Translations under genes and position numbers: made by a program
Shown: positions 15,401 to 23,378 of the stretch, piece after piece
Position numbering within the stretch: position 1 is the first letter of the stretch
Layout: each line of letters starts with the position of its first letter
Notes under the pieces: generated by a model
What the model was told of the DNA's origin: nothing
The model's input: only the letters and a program-made list of their open reading frames with translations
Database searches by the model: none
Origin: Alphaproteobacteria bacterium
GTDB lineage: Bacteria; Pseudomonadota; Alphaproteobacteria; Micavibrionales; CSBR16-224
Direction: 5' to 3'
Length of the DNA stretch: 28,325 nt
Assembly (NCBI GenBank): GCA_006226225.1
Contig: SBHI01000221.1
Location: 1 to 28,325 of the forward strand

Positions 15401-16255
15401 ATGCCGACAACAAAAAAGAAAAAAGTCGCTTATCAAGGCTGCCCCGGGGCGTATTCGGATATGGCCTGCCGTGCCGCCGCGCCGGATTATGAGCCACTGC
15501 CCTGCAACAGCTTTGCCGATGCCTTTGACGCGCTGGAAGACGGGCATGCCGATTATGCCATGATTCCGATTGATAACGCGATTGCCGGACGCGTTGCCGA
15601 TATTCACCATTTGCTACCGAATCGTGATTTTTACATTCAAAAAGAATATTTCATGCCGATCCATCATTGCCTGCTGGGGGTGAAAGGCGCAAAGCTGGAG
15701 GATATTACCCGTATTTTCAGTCATGTTCATGCGCTGCCGCAATGCCGGAAATTCACCAAACCGTTGGGCGCGGAAGAGATTGTCTATGGTGATACCGCCC
15801 GTTCCGCACAAAAGGTTGCGGAGGACGGTAATAAGGATTCAGCTGCCATTGCCTCCGCACTTGCGGGGGAGATTTACGGGCTGGAGGTGCTGGCGGAGAA
15901 TATCGAAGATGAGCCCTATAACACCACGCGTTTCATTCTGTTGTCAAAAAATGCCAAAGTAACGGAATTTGTCGAAGGGGGGCGCTATATCACCTCCCTG
16001 ATTTTCGAGGTGCGCAACTGGCCTGCCGCCTTGTATAAATCTCTCGGCGGTTTTGCCACAGCGGGAATTAATATGACGAAGCTGGAAAGCTATATGATGA
16101 AAGGCAATTTCGTCGCAACGCAGTTTTACTGTGAGGCCGAGGCACATCCGAAGGAACAGCGTTTCCAATATGCGCTGGAGGAAATGGCCTTTTTTGCTAG
16201 CAGTATCCGGACGATGGGAACTTATGAAGCAGATCCGAACAGGCAGGATGGGTAA
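15401..16255 (+). CDS. pheA: Prephenate dehydratase
   Basis: Monofunctional prephenate dehydratase of 284 residues, converting prephenate to phenylpyruvate in phenylalanine synthesis. The catalytic periplasmic-binding-like fold starts at VAYQGCPGAYSD, with the substrate motif IPIDNAIAGRVADIHHLL (families usually read IPxENSxxGxV) and the threonine motif NTTRFILL near residue 182. An ACT domain follows (about 195-275, LIFEVRNWPAALYKSLGGFA, then KLESYM) and is the expected site of feedback inhibition by phenylalanine. No chorismate mutase domain is fused. The ATG has AAGGA eight bases upstream. It diverges from hemC, so the short gap must hold both promoters. Confidence 0.95.
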   Translation: MPTTKKKKVAYQGCPGAYSDMACRAAAPDYEPLPCNSFADAFDALEDGHADYAMIPIDNAIAGRVADIHHLLPNRDFYIQKEYFMPIHHCLLGVKGAKLEDITRIFSHVHALPQCRKFTKPLGAEEIVYGDTARSAQKVAEDGNKDSAAIASALAGEIYGLEVLAENIEDEPYNTTRFILLSKNAKVTEFVEGGRYITSLIFEVRNWPAALYKSLGGFATAGINMTKLESYMMKGNFVATQFYCEAEAHPKEQRFQYALEEMAFFASSIRTMGTYEADPNRQDG

Positions 16256-16266
16256 AAGCCCCCCTA

Positions 16267-16345
16267 TTTTTGTCACAGCTTTGTTGCCGTGTCGCTCATG
16301 TACGGAAACGTACATGTCGCTCCTTGCGCCGCGCTGTGACAAAAA
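16267..16345. repeat. Nested inverted repeat after pheA
   Basis: The outer arms are a perfect 13-base inverted repeat, TTTTTGTCACAGC (16267-16279) and its complement (16333-16345). Inside lies a second perfect hairpin, CATGTACG-GAAA-CGTACATG (16297-16316), flanked by the direct repeat TGTCGCT. The 3' arm ends in A, not U, so it is not an ordinary intrinsic terminator. The form resembles REP-type palindromic elements. Confidence 0.75.
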
Positions 16346-16352
16346 TCTGTGG

Positions 16353-16376
16353 ACTTTTCAGTAAAGAAAAGTTTTT
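16353..16376 (+). terminator. Possible intrinsic terminator of pheA
   Basis: A seven-base-pair AT-rich stem (16353-16359 with 16366-16372, loop AGTAAA) is followed by TTTT on the plus strand. It overlaps the 3' end of the converging small gene. The stem is weak. Confidence 0.4.
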
Positions 16377-16584
16377 ACGGATTGCGTTTCTGGGCGAGTT
16401 TATGGGTCAGATATTGATCGACTTTCACCGCGCCTTCATAGGGTTTGCAAATATTTAAAGGCGCGTAGCCGTTGAAATCGGCATTCGGGGTGGTCATCCA
16501 TTCGCTGGCCTTGTCATGGTCGCCGCCATGTAGAACGGCGGCTTTGTCGAAAATATCACGCATGATGTGTGGGTTGAAATCCAT
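16375..16584 (-). CDS. Small MbcA/ParS-like (Xre-MbcA-ParS C-terminal domain) protein
   Basis: A 69-residue protein whose core resembles the toxin-binding C-terminal domain of Xre/MbcA/ParS antitoxins: FDKAAVLHGGDHDKASEWMT followed by TPNADFNGYAPLNIC, matching the family pattern with a Gly-Gly-Asp turn, a Trp, TPN and PL. The DNA-binding N-terminal half of such antitoxins is absent, and no RES-type toxin gene is nearby. An ATG at 16590 would add two residues but lies two bases from AAAGGA (16593-16598); the ATG at 16584 has eight-base spacing and is preferred. It starts 27 bases after the pdhC stop, on the same strand, so it may be the last gene of the PDH operon. Assignment is by pattern and moderate. 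Confidence 0.65.
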   Translation of the reverse strand: MDFNPHIMRDIFDKAAVLHGGDHDKASEWMTTPNADFNGYAPLNICKPYEGAVKVDQYLTHKLAQKRNP

Positions 16585-16611
16585 TTTCATTATCCTTTGT
16601 TGCGCCAGCTG

Positions 16612-17919
16612 TTATGCCAACATAGTCAGTGGGTTTTCGATCAGGTTTTTGAAGGCCTCAAGGAATTGTGCCCCGACAGCGCCGTCAACAGCGCGGTGAT
16701 CGAAAGAGGCGGTTGCGGTCATCACTGTGCCGATGGCAAGGGCGCCGTCTTTCACGATCGGGCGTTGGTCGCCTGCGCCGACGGCCAGAATGCAGGATTG
16801 CGGCGGGTTGATGATGGCGACAAATTCCTTGATGCCGAACATGCCGAGATTGGAAACAGATACCGTGCCGCCCTGATATTCCTCCGGCTTTAATTTGCCG
16901 TCTTTGGCGCGGGCGGCAAGGTCTTTGACCTCGGCGGAAATGGCTTTCAGGCTTTTGTTATCGGCATCTTTGACAATCGGGGTAATCAGCCCGTCGGGGA
17001 TGGCAACGGCAACAGACACATCGGCGCGGTCATAGACCACCAGCGCGTTATCCGTCCATGAGCTATTGACGGCAGGCACTTTTTTCAGTGCCAGCGCTGT
17101 GGCCTTGACGATAAAGTCATTGACCGAGAGTTTGAACAGCCCGTCTGCACCGTCATTGATCTGTTTGCGCAGATCAAGCAGTTTGTCCAGCACGCAATCA
17201 ACCGTCAGATAGTAATGCGGCACGGTCTGCTTGGATTCCAGCAGGCGGCGGGCAATGGTTTTGCGCATACCCGAATTTTCCTGCAGGTGATGCGGAATAC
17301 CGAGCATTTCGGCAAGGGATGCGGCATCGGGGCCGGAACTTGCGGGTGCGAAACTTGTCGTTTGCGGCGCGGTCGCGGATTTCAGCGGTGTGCCGCCTGT
17401 TTTGGCGTTTTCAATATCGGCCTTAACAATGCGCCCATTTGGGCCGCTGCCTTGAATATTGGCAAGGTTCAGTCCGGCTTGTTCTGCCAGACGCTTTGCC
17501 AGCGGGCTGGCCAAAATGCGGGAGCTTGATGTTGCCGGAATTGGTGCAGGCGCTGCCGTCGGAGCAGGAGCGGGTGCAGCTTTCGGCGCTTCTGCTTTGA
17601 CCTCTTCCTTTTTTGCAGGTGCGGCGGCATTGTCATTTCCGCCTGCCAGCAGTTTTTCAACAGCGCTGTCGTCTTCGCCTTCTTCCAGCAGTACGGCAAT
17701 CAGATCATTCACCGGAACATTATCCGTGCCCTCGGGAACGATGATTTTTGCCAGCACGCCTTCATCAACGGCTTCGACCTCCATTGTCGCCTTATCGGTT
17801 TCAATTTCCGCGATGACATCGCCGGAGACGATATCGTCCCCTTCGGCTTTCAGCCATTTGGCAAGCTTGCCTTCCGTCATGGTCGGCGACAGGGCGGGCA
17901 TAAGAATTTTAACCGGCAT
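16612..17919 (-). CDS. pdhC: Pyruvate dehydrogenase E2, dihydrolipoamide acetyltransferase
   Basis: E2 core of the pyruvate dehydrogenase complex; it moves the acetyl group from lipoyl-lysine to CoA. The 435 residues show one lipoyl domain (1-80, lipoylated Lys in IETDKATMEVEAVDEG), an Ala/Pro linker, a peripheral-subunit-binding domain (ASPLAKRLAEQAGLNLANIQ and GSGPNGRIVKADI), and the catalytic domain from about 200 to the end with the active-site HRAVDG near the C-terminus. The frame is open upstream to 18048, but that part lies within pdhB; MPVKILMPALSPTMTEGK is the canonical N-terminus. The ATG overlaps the end of pdhB by 11 bases, indicating coupled translation. Confidence 0.97.
   Translation of the reverse strand: MPVKILMPALSPTMTEGKLAKWLKAEGDDIVSGDVIAEIETDKATMEVEAVDEGVLAKIIVPEGTDNVPVNDLIAVLLEEGEDDSAVEKLLAGGNDNAAAPAKKEEVKAEAPKAAPAPAPTAAPAPIPATSSSRILASPLAKRLAEQAGLNLANIQGSGPNGRIVKADIENAKTGGTPLKSATAPQTTSFAPASSGPDAASLAEMLGIPHHLQENSGMRKTIARRLLESKQTVPHYYLTVDCVLDKLLDLRKQINDGADGLFKLSVNDFIVKATALALKKVPAVNSSWTDNALVVYDRADVSVAVAIPDGLITPIVKDADNKSLKAISAEVKDLAARAKDGKLKPEEYQGGTVSVSNLGMFGIKEFVAIINPPQSCILAVGAGDQRPIVKDGALAIGTVMTATASFDHRAVDGAVGAQFLEAFKNLIENPLTMLA
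17765..17886 (-). repeat. Lipoyl-domain DNA repeat, copy in pdhC
   Basis: The lipoyl-coding DNA of pdhC and pdhB is nearly identical. Bases 17853-17886 equal 19231-19264 (34 bases exact), and 17765-17787 equal 19143-19165 (23 bases exact). The copies lie in direct orientation about 1.4 kb apart. Confidence 0.9.
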
Positions 17920-19297
17920 AGCACACCTTCTTTGCTGCGTTGATGATTTCCTCGATTTGCGGCAGCGCCATTTTTTCGAGGTTTTCCGCATAGGGCATCG
18001 GCACATCCGCGCCATGAACGCGCAGCACTGGCGCATCAAGGTCGTCAAAGGCCTGCTCCATAATCATGGCGGCAAATTCCGACCCCATCCCTGCGACAGG
18101 CCAGCCTTCTTCAATGCTGACAAGACGGTTGGTTTTGCGGACGCTGTTCAAAATCGTTTCGGTGTCCAGCGGGCGCAGGCTGCGCAGATTGATCACCTCG
18201 GCGGAAATGCCTTGCTCTGCCAGTGCATCCGCGGCTTCCAAAGCGCGTCCGACGGATATCGAGAAGGAGACCAGCGTCACATCACTGCCCTCGCGTTCGA
18301 TTTTTGCCTTGCCGATCGGGATGACGTAATCCTCGGAGGTTGGAACCTCGAAGCTTTTGCCGTACATGATTTCATTTTCTAATACGACAACCGGGTTGGG
18401 GTCACGGATGGCGGCCTTCATCAACCCTTTGGCGTCAGCCGCAGAATAAGGGGCAACGACTTTCAGGCCCGGCACATGCGCATACCAGCTGGCATAGCAT
18501 TGCGAATGCTGTGCGCCGACGCGGGCGGCGGCACCGTTGGGGCCGCGGAAAACAATCGGGCAGCCGAGTTGACCGCCAGCCATATACAGCGTCTTGGCAG
18601 CGGAGTTGATGATATGGTCAATCCCCTGCATGGCAAAGTTGAAAGTCATGAATTCGACAATCGGTTTCAATCCGGAATAAGCTGCGCCGACACCGACACC
18701 GGCAAAACCCATTTCGGTAATCGGCGTATCAACAACGCGGTCGGAACCGAATTCCTGCAACAACCCTTGCGTTACTTTATACGCGCCTTGATATTCAGCG
18801 ACTTCCTCACCCATCACAAAGACTTCGAGGTCGCGGCGCATTTCTTCAGCCATGGCATCACGCAGAGCCTCACGGACTGTCAGCGTGACGGTATCAGCAA
18901 AGAATTTATCCTCGTCACTGGCAGGCGCAGCGGCTGTTGCGGGTGCGCGCGGGCGCTCCGGCTCGGCAGGACGTTCCATTTGCTTTTCGACCGCGCAAGC
19001 CTCGACAGGTGCAGGCGCAGCGGCGGGGGCTGCACCAATATCGCTTTCGCTTTCACCTTCTTCCAGCAGCACGGCAATCGGCGTGTTGACCGCGACATTA
19101 TCCGTTCCTTCGGCGATCAGGATTTTGCCGATTTTGCCTTCGTCAACGGCTTCGACCTCCATTGTGGCTTTGTCGGTTTCGATTTCAGCAAGAACATCGC
19201 CGGCGGATACCTCGTCCCCTGCGGCAACGTGCCATTTGGCAAGCTTGCCTTCCGTCATGGTCGGGGAAAGGGCGGGCATGAGAATGTCGATCGTCAT
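17909..19297 (-). CDS. pdhB: Pyruvate dehydrogenase E1 beta subunit with N-terminal lipoyl domain
   Basis: E1-beta pairs with PdhA to decarboxylate pyruvate with thiamine diphosphate and acetylate lipoyl groups. The 462-residue protein starts with a complete lipoyl domain (1-80, Lys in IETDKATMEVEAVDEG), an Ala/Pro-rich linker (about 88-132), then the transketolase-like domain (EVFVMGEEVAEYQGAYKVTQ, FNFAMQGIDHIINSAAKT) and the C-terminal domain (NLRSLRPLDTETI). A lipoyl domain on E1-beta is a known feature of several alphaproteobacteria and adds lipoyl groups to the complex. The ATG is preceded by AAAGG. It lies 33 bases after pdhA and overlaps pdhC. Confidence 0.97.
   Translation of the reverse strand: MTIDILMPALSPTMTEGKLAKWHVAAGDEVSAGDVLAEIETDKATMEVEAVDEGKIGKILIAEGTDNVAVNTPIAVLLEEGESESDIGAAPAAAPAPVEACAVEKQMERPAEPERPRAPATAAAPASDEDKFFADTVTLTVREALRDAMAEEMRRDLEVFVMGEEVAEYQGAYKVTQGLLQEFGSDRVVDTPITEMGFAGVGVGAAYSGLKPIVEFMTFNFAMQGIDHIINSAAKTLYMAGGQLGCPIVFRGPNGAAARVGAQHSQCYASWYAHVPGLKVVAPYSAADAKGLMKAAIRDPNPVVVLENEIMYGKSFEVPTSEDYVIPIGKAKIEREGSDVTLVSFSISVGRALEAADALAEQGISAEVINLRSLRPLDTETILNSVRKTNRLVSIEEGWPVAGMGSEFAAMIMEQAFDDLDAPVLRVHGADVPMPYAENLEKMALPQIEEIINAAKKVCYAG
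19143..19264 (-). repeat. Lipoyl-domain DNA repeat, copy in pdhB
   Basis: Partner of the repeat in pdhC. It encodes the lipoyl domain fused to E1-beta, including the TEGKLAKW and IETDKATMEVEAVDEG segments found in both proteins. Confidence 0.9.
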
Positions 19298-19330
19298 AGT
19301 AAATACCTTTTAAAGCGGAGTGTTTGTTTT

Positions 19331-20377
19331 TTACAGTACGATATCCGTCCACAGCTCCGACGGGTCGGGTTCGGGACTTTGTTGTGCAAATTCGGCGGCC
19401 TCGTTCACGATGGATTTAATCTCTTTTTCCACTGCTTTTAAATCATCTTCCGCATAGGTGCCGTCCTCCAGCAGTAGCGTCTTGATGCCTTCGATCGCAT
19501 CGCTTTCAGCGCGGACGGATTGCACCTCTTCCTTTGTGCGGTATTTTGCAGGGTCGGACATCGAGTGACCGCGGTAACGGTAAGTGTCGAACTCCAGAAT
19601 CATCGGGCCGTTGCCGTCGCGGACATATGCAGCAGCCTTTTGCGCCTCTTCGTAAACGGTTGTGACATCCATGCCGTCAACTTTTTTGCCGGGGATGCCG
19701 TAACCTTCGCCGCGCTTGTACAGCTCACCCGCTGCGGCGCGCTTTTGGCTGGTGCCCATTGCATATTTGTTGTTTTCAATGATGAAAATGACGGGGAGCT
19801 TCCACAAGGCCGCCATGTTATAGGCTTCGTAAACCTGCCCCTGGTTGGCTGCACCGTCACCGTAATAACAGGTGGTGATGCCGCCGTCTTTGCGGTATTT
19901 ATGCGCAAAAGCCAGCCCTGTTCCCAGCGGTGCGGTGGCACCAACGATGCCGTGTCCACCATAGAAATTCTTGTCGCGGCTGAACATGTGCATCGAGCCG
20001 CCCTTACCTTTCGAGTATCCGGTGGCGCGTCCCGTCAGTTCAGCCATCACGCCTTTGGGATCCATACCGCAGGCTAGCATATGACCGTGGTCGCGGTAAG
20101 CTGTGATGACGGTATCAATCTCTTTTAGGGCTGATTGTACGCCGACCACAACGGCTTCCTGTCCGATGTAAAGGTGGCAGAAGCCGCCGATCAGACCCAT
20201 ACCGTAGAGCTGGCCTGATTTTTCTTCGAAACGGCGGATCAAAAGCATCTCGCGGAAGAAGGTCATAAGCTGTGCTGCGGGCAGGCTTGCTTTCTTCGCG
20301 GCCTTTTTGGGAGATTTTTTGGCTGCGGTTTTCAAGGACGGTTTCCCCCCTTTTTTGGTTCCGGATTTAACACTCAC
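19331..20377 (-). CDS. pdhA: Pyruvate dehydrogenase E1 alpha subunit
   Basis: E1-alpha of the pyruvate dehydrogenase complex, which binds thiamine diphosphate with PdhB. The 348 residues include the RRFEEKSGQLYGMGLIGGFC opening, the GKGGSMHMF loop, the cofactor motif from GDGAANQG to ENN, and the phosphorylation-loop-like region YRYRGHSMSDPAKYRT. The first 35 residues are an unusual Lys/Ala-rich extension (KKAAKKA) before the conserved domain starts near residue 36. The start is GTG with a weak AAAGAA upstream. The gene heads the operon pdhA-pdhB-pdhC and diverges from the EIIA gene; the promoter must lie in the 137-base gap. A C6-T6 run (20345-20356) falls in codons 8-11. Confidence 0.96.
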   Translation of the reverse strand: MSVKSGTKKGGKPSLKTAAKKSPKKAAKKASLPAAQLMTFFREMLLIRRFEEKSGQLYGMGLIGGFCHLYIGQEAVVVGVQSALKEIDTVITAYRDHGHMLACGMDPKGVMAELTGRATGYSKGKGGSMHMFSRDKNFYGGHGIVGATAPLGTGLAFAHKYRKDGGITTCYYGDGAANQGQVYEAYNMAALWKLPVIFIIENNKYAMGTSQKRAAAGELYKRGEGYGIPGKKVDGMDVTTVYEEAQKAAAYVRDGNGPMILEFDTYRYRGHSMSDPAKYRTKEEVQSVRAESDAIEGIKTLLLEDGTYAEDDLKAVEKEIKSIVNEAAEFAQQSPEPDPSELWTDIVL

Positions 20378-20514
20378 TGTTCTTTACTCGCCTTATCTTT
20401 ATCAAATTCGGTTACTAAAGTATATGATTCCCGCATTTTTTCAAGCTTGCAAATACACAAAAAAACGCAGTAATATGCCTTTTACAACGCATAAATTAAA
20501 AAGGCGCAAGTTTT

Positions 20515-20931
20515 ATGATCGGTCTTGTTATCGTTACTCATGGAAAATTGGCGGAAGAATTTCTAAATGTTGCCGAACAGATTTCCGGCAAGCAGGAGGG
20601 GATCGAAACAGTCTGCATTACGGAACAGGATAATATCGAGGAAAAACGGCAGGAGTTGTTGAGGAAAGTCAAACGTGCCGATAACGGCGATGGTGTCATT
20701 GTTTTAACGGATCTTTTTGGCGGCACACCGTCCAATATTGCGATTTCCGCCGCACAGAATGAAAATGTCGAGGCTTTGACAGGGGTGAATCTACCATTAT
20801 TGATCGAGCTTTTGACGGTGCGCGGGCAAGCCGGTAATGACCTGCAAAGTGTAGCGCAAAAGGCGCAAGAAGCCGGACGTAAATACATTCATGCTGCAAC
20901 ATCACTGTTGGAACAAAAAGAAGTCGGATAA
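20515..20931 (+). CDS. PTS EIIA component, mannose type
   Basis: A 138-residue soluble EIIA of the mannose family. The phosphorylated His is His9 in IVTHGKLAEEF, and the conserved VLTDLFGGTPSNIA segment is at about 62-77. In alphaproteobacteria such a lone EIIA takes phosphate from HPr and serves regulation rather than sugar import; no membrane EIIC or EIID gene is in the window. AAGGCG lies nine bases before the ATG. HPr follows after 23 bases. The gene diverges from pdhA, which places regulatory PTS beside the enzyme that consumes pyruvate, the product of PTS phosphotransfer; the link is suggestive only. Confidence 0.94.
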   Translation: MIGLVIVTHGKLAEEFLNVAEQISGKQEGIETVCITEQDNIEEKRQELLRKVKRADNGDGVIVLTDLFGGTPSNIAISAAQNENVEALTGVNLPLLIELLTVRGQAGNDLQSVAQKAQEAGRKYIHAATSLLEQKEVG

Positions 20932-20954
20932 TCTCCGTTTTAAAACTCTGCGCG

Positions 20955-21242
20955 ATGCCAAAAACCCTGACAAAACCCGTCACTGTTGTGAATGAAAAAG
21001 GTCTGCATGCTCGTACGGCGGCACAGATTGTTGCGGAGGTACAGCGTTTCCCCGGAGCGGTTTTGTTTGTCGAACGTGATGGTTACAAAGTAGACGGCCG
21101 GTCGGTTTTGGGATTGCTGACACTGTCAGCGGCGCAAGGCACGATATTAACCCTTCATGTATCGGGAAAAGACGCGGAAGCACTTTTGACGGCTCTAACA
21201 GGACTGTTTGCAAGCGGATTTTTGTCCGATACGCCGGAATAA
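20955..21242 (+). CDS. ptsH: Phosphocarrier protein HPr
   Basis: A 95-residue HPr. His18 in KGLHARTAA is the site phosphorylated by enzyme I, and Ser50 in DGRSVLGLLTL matches the serine phosphorylated by HPr kinase. Hence the protein can integrate both signals. Neither enzyme I nor HprK is in the window. The gene follows EIIA closely and has no evident Shine-Dalgarno sequence of its own. A histidine kinase gene follows after 131 bases on the same strand. Confidence 0.94.
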   Translation: MPKTLTKPVTVVNEKGLHARTAAQIVAEVQRFPGAVLFVERDGYKVDGRSVLGLLTLSAAQGTILTLHVSGKDAEALLTALTGLFASGFLSDTPE

Positions 21243-21373
21243 GCCCTAGCCAATCCGGGAAAAATCTGTCATAATTTGAAGCGATAAAGCGAGAAACAGG
21301 AAAACCGGCTTGAGGGGGAGGTTTTCTGCGAAAAAGGAAGCGCCGGAAGCAGGCGGGAAGCGAGAGCAAAGAC

Positions 21374-23377
21374 ATGAGCTTGCAGCAGGATACAGCCTCA
21401 GTCGTCGGAACCAAACCCACCGAAATGATGCGTTGCGTCGTTGATGAAACGGGGGAAGTGGTTTTCGCAAGCCCTGCCCTGAGCTGGCATCTGGGATCTA
21501 ATACCTCCGAAATTTTGTCGCGCCCCATCGATAAAATTATTCATATTCTGTCCGGTGAAAACGGCGTTCCGCAAAATATTATTGATATCCAGTCCGGTTT
21601 TTATGACACGGCTCTGCAACGCAAGGGACGCGATCCGCTTTTGGTGCAAAGCCGTATTGATAATATCCATTTGCCGGACGGGCGGCGCTTTGTGGTTTTC
21701 TGGGTTGACCCCGATCAAAATGCAGCGGCGGTTGCACAAGGGGCGGAGCTCTTGTCCGGTTATGAAAGCACGGCATTGGAATTGGCGAATATCGCCAGCC
21801 GCTTTGTATCGCGTAAACGTATCAACCAGCATATGCACCGGAAACTGGTGCGGGAAACCAGCAGCCTGTCCATTCCGCGTATCGGTCATATCTCGCAGGA
21901 TGACGGCGAGCTGCGCCATTTCCTGAATCTGTCGAATGATTTGCTGGCGGTTTACCGCCGTGACGGTTCCTTCGTACGAGTCAATTACGCCTTTAATCGC
22001 GTGCTGGGCTATACGGATGATGATCTGCGCCAGATTCCCTTTATTGACCTGATCCATCCCGAAGACCGCGAATATGTCTGCGTTGAAATGAACAAACTGA
22101 CGGCGCTGGATGATTTTGAAGAAAAACGTGTTGATTTTCAGGCGCGTGCGCGTTGTAAGGATCGCGGTTGGCGCTGGATTGAATGGATTCAGAAATCCAT
22201 CGGCGGACATATCTACATCATCGGTAGCGACATCACTGACCGCAAACAGCATGAAGCGGAATTGCGTTTGCAGGAACAGCAGCTTTCCGAAGCCCAGAAA
22301 ATCGGGCGCATGGGGCATTGGTATTGGGTGGTGAAGGATAGCCATATCGACTGGTCGGATAATTTGTATGAGATTTTCGGCGTGAAGCGCGGCGAGTTTG
22401 AGCCCAGTTTGAAAAACATCAAAACCCTGATGCCGGATGAAGATGCACAACAAATTTTGCGTGTGTTCCGCCAATCTATCCGAGAGGCAAAGGATTGTAT
22501 TCTTGAGTTCCGCGTTCGTCTTGGGCCGATGAAAGAGCTGCGTTATATCCATTGCGAAGGGCGTTGTAAGACTGATTCGAAAAGCGGCAAGGTTAAGGCT
22601 CTATTCGGGATTATGCAGGACATTACCGAGCGAAAATGCCATGAGCGCGCCTTGAACGAAGCAAAAGAGGCGGCGGAAACCGCCTATGCATCGAAAACCC
22701 GCTTTTTGGCGAATATGAGCCATGAGCTGCGGACGCCCCTGAACGCGATTATCGGTTTTTCACAAATGATGCAGCAGCAGCTTCTGGGGCCGCTTGGAAA
22801 TGAACGCTATGTTGAATATATCGGCGGTATCCGTGAAAGTGGCGAGCATCTTCTGAACCTGATTAATGACATTCTGGATATGTCGAAAATCGAGGTCGGA
22901 AAATACGAGCTGGAGATTGAGGATTTCAATCTGTCAAAACTGGTGCAGTTGGCCGTGCATATGATCGAAACCCGCGCACATGAAGGTAATATCCGCCTGA
23001 TCGCCGACCAGGTGCCGGAAAATATTACAGTGCGTGCCGACCGCCGCGCCATTATGCAGATTCTTTTGAACTTGATGTCGAATGCGGTGAAATTTACTGC
23101 CAATGACGGCGAGGTTGAAGTATCCTGCAAACAAGGTGAACAACTGATTGTGATGACGGTGCGCGATACCGGTTACGGCATTCCCGAAGACAAAATCAAT
23201 CTTGTCACCCTGCCTTTCGAACAGGTGAAAAGCGCAATGACGCGTGATCATGAAGGATCGGGCCTTGGCCTTGCCATTACGAAAGAGCTGGTGGAAATGC
23301 ACAGTGGCACGATGACAATTAAAAGTAAGGTCGGTGAGGGGACGACTGTCACCGTTTTACTGCCGCAAAATTACTGA
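21374..23377 (+). CDS. Soluble PAS-domain histidine kinase, PleC/DivJ type
   Basis: A 667-residue sensor kinase without membrane segments. A PAS-like region at about 15-120 is followed by two PAS/PAC units (about 183-292, ending IIGSDITDRK, and 305-420, ending IMQDITERK), a short coiled coil, the HisKA domain (FLANMSHELRTPLNAIIGFS, phospho-His450) and an HATPase domain (N-box LLNLMSNAVKF, G1 DTGYGIPED, G2 GSGLGLAI). The H-box and the following GPLGNERYVEYIGGIRESGE resemble those of PleC and DivJ, which control the cell-cycle regulator DivK in alphaproteobacteria. No receiver domain is attached. Its stop lies one base from the stop of the converging response-regulator gene, so the two transcripts must overlap or end within each other. 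Confidence 0.93.
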   Translation: MSLQQDTASVVGTKPTEMMRCVVDETGEVVFASPALSWHLGSNTSEILSRPIDKIIHILSGENGVPQNIIDIQSGFYDTALQRKGRDPLLVQSRIDNIHLPDGRRFVVFWVDPDQNAAAVAQGAELLSGYESTALELANIASRFVSRKRINQHMHRKLVRETSSLSIPRIGHISQDDGELRHFLNLSNDLLAVYRRDGSFVRVNYAFNRVLGYTDDDLRQIPFIDLIHPEDREYVCVEMNKLTALDDFEEKRVDFQARARCKDRGWRWIEWIQKSIGGHIYIIGSDITDRKQHEAELRLQEQQLSEAQKIGRMGHWYWVVKDSHIDWSDNLYEIFGVKRGEFEPSLKNIKTLMPDEDAQQILRVFRQSIREAKDCILEFRVRLGPMKELRYIHCEGRCKTDSKSGKVKALFGIMQDITERKCHERALNEAKEAAETAYASKTRFLANMSHELRTPLNAIIGFSQMMQQQLLGPLGNERYVEYIGGIRESGEHLLNLINDILDMSKIEVGKYELEIEDFNLSKLVQLAVHMIETRAHEGNIRLIADQVPENITVRADRRAIMQILLNLMSNAVKFTANDGEVEVSCKQGEQLIVMTVRDTGYGIPEDKINLVTLPFEQVKSAMTRDHEGSGLGLAITKELVEMHSGTMTIKSKVGEGTTVTVLLPQNY

Positions 23378-23378
23378 C

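Noticed and set aside
15317..15610. Upstream extension of hemC
   Set aside because: It overlaps the divergent pheA, lacks similarity to the family, and the ATG at 15316 has a good Shine-Dalgarno sequence and the canonical N-terminus.
17920..18048. Upstream extension of pdhC
   Set aside because: It lies inside pdhB in another frame; the canonical E2 N-terminus begins at 17919.
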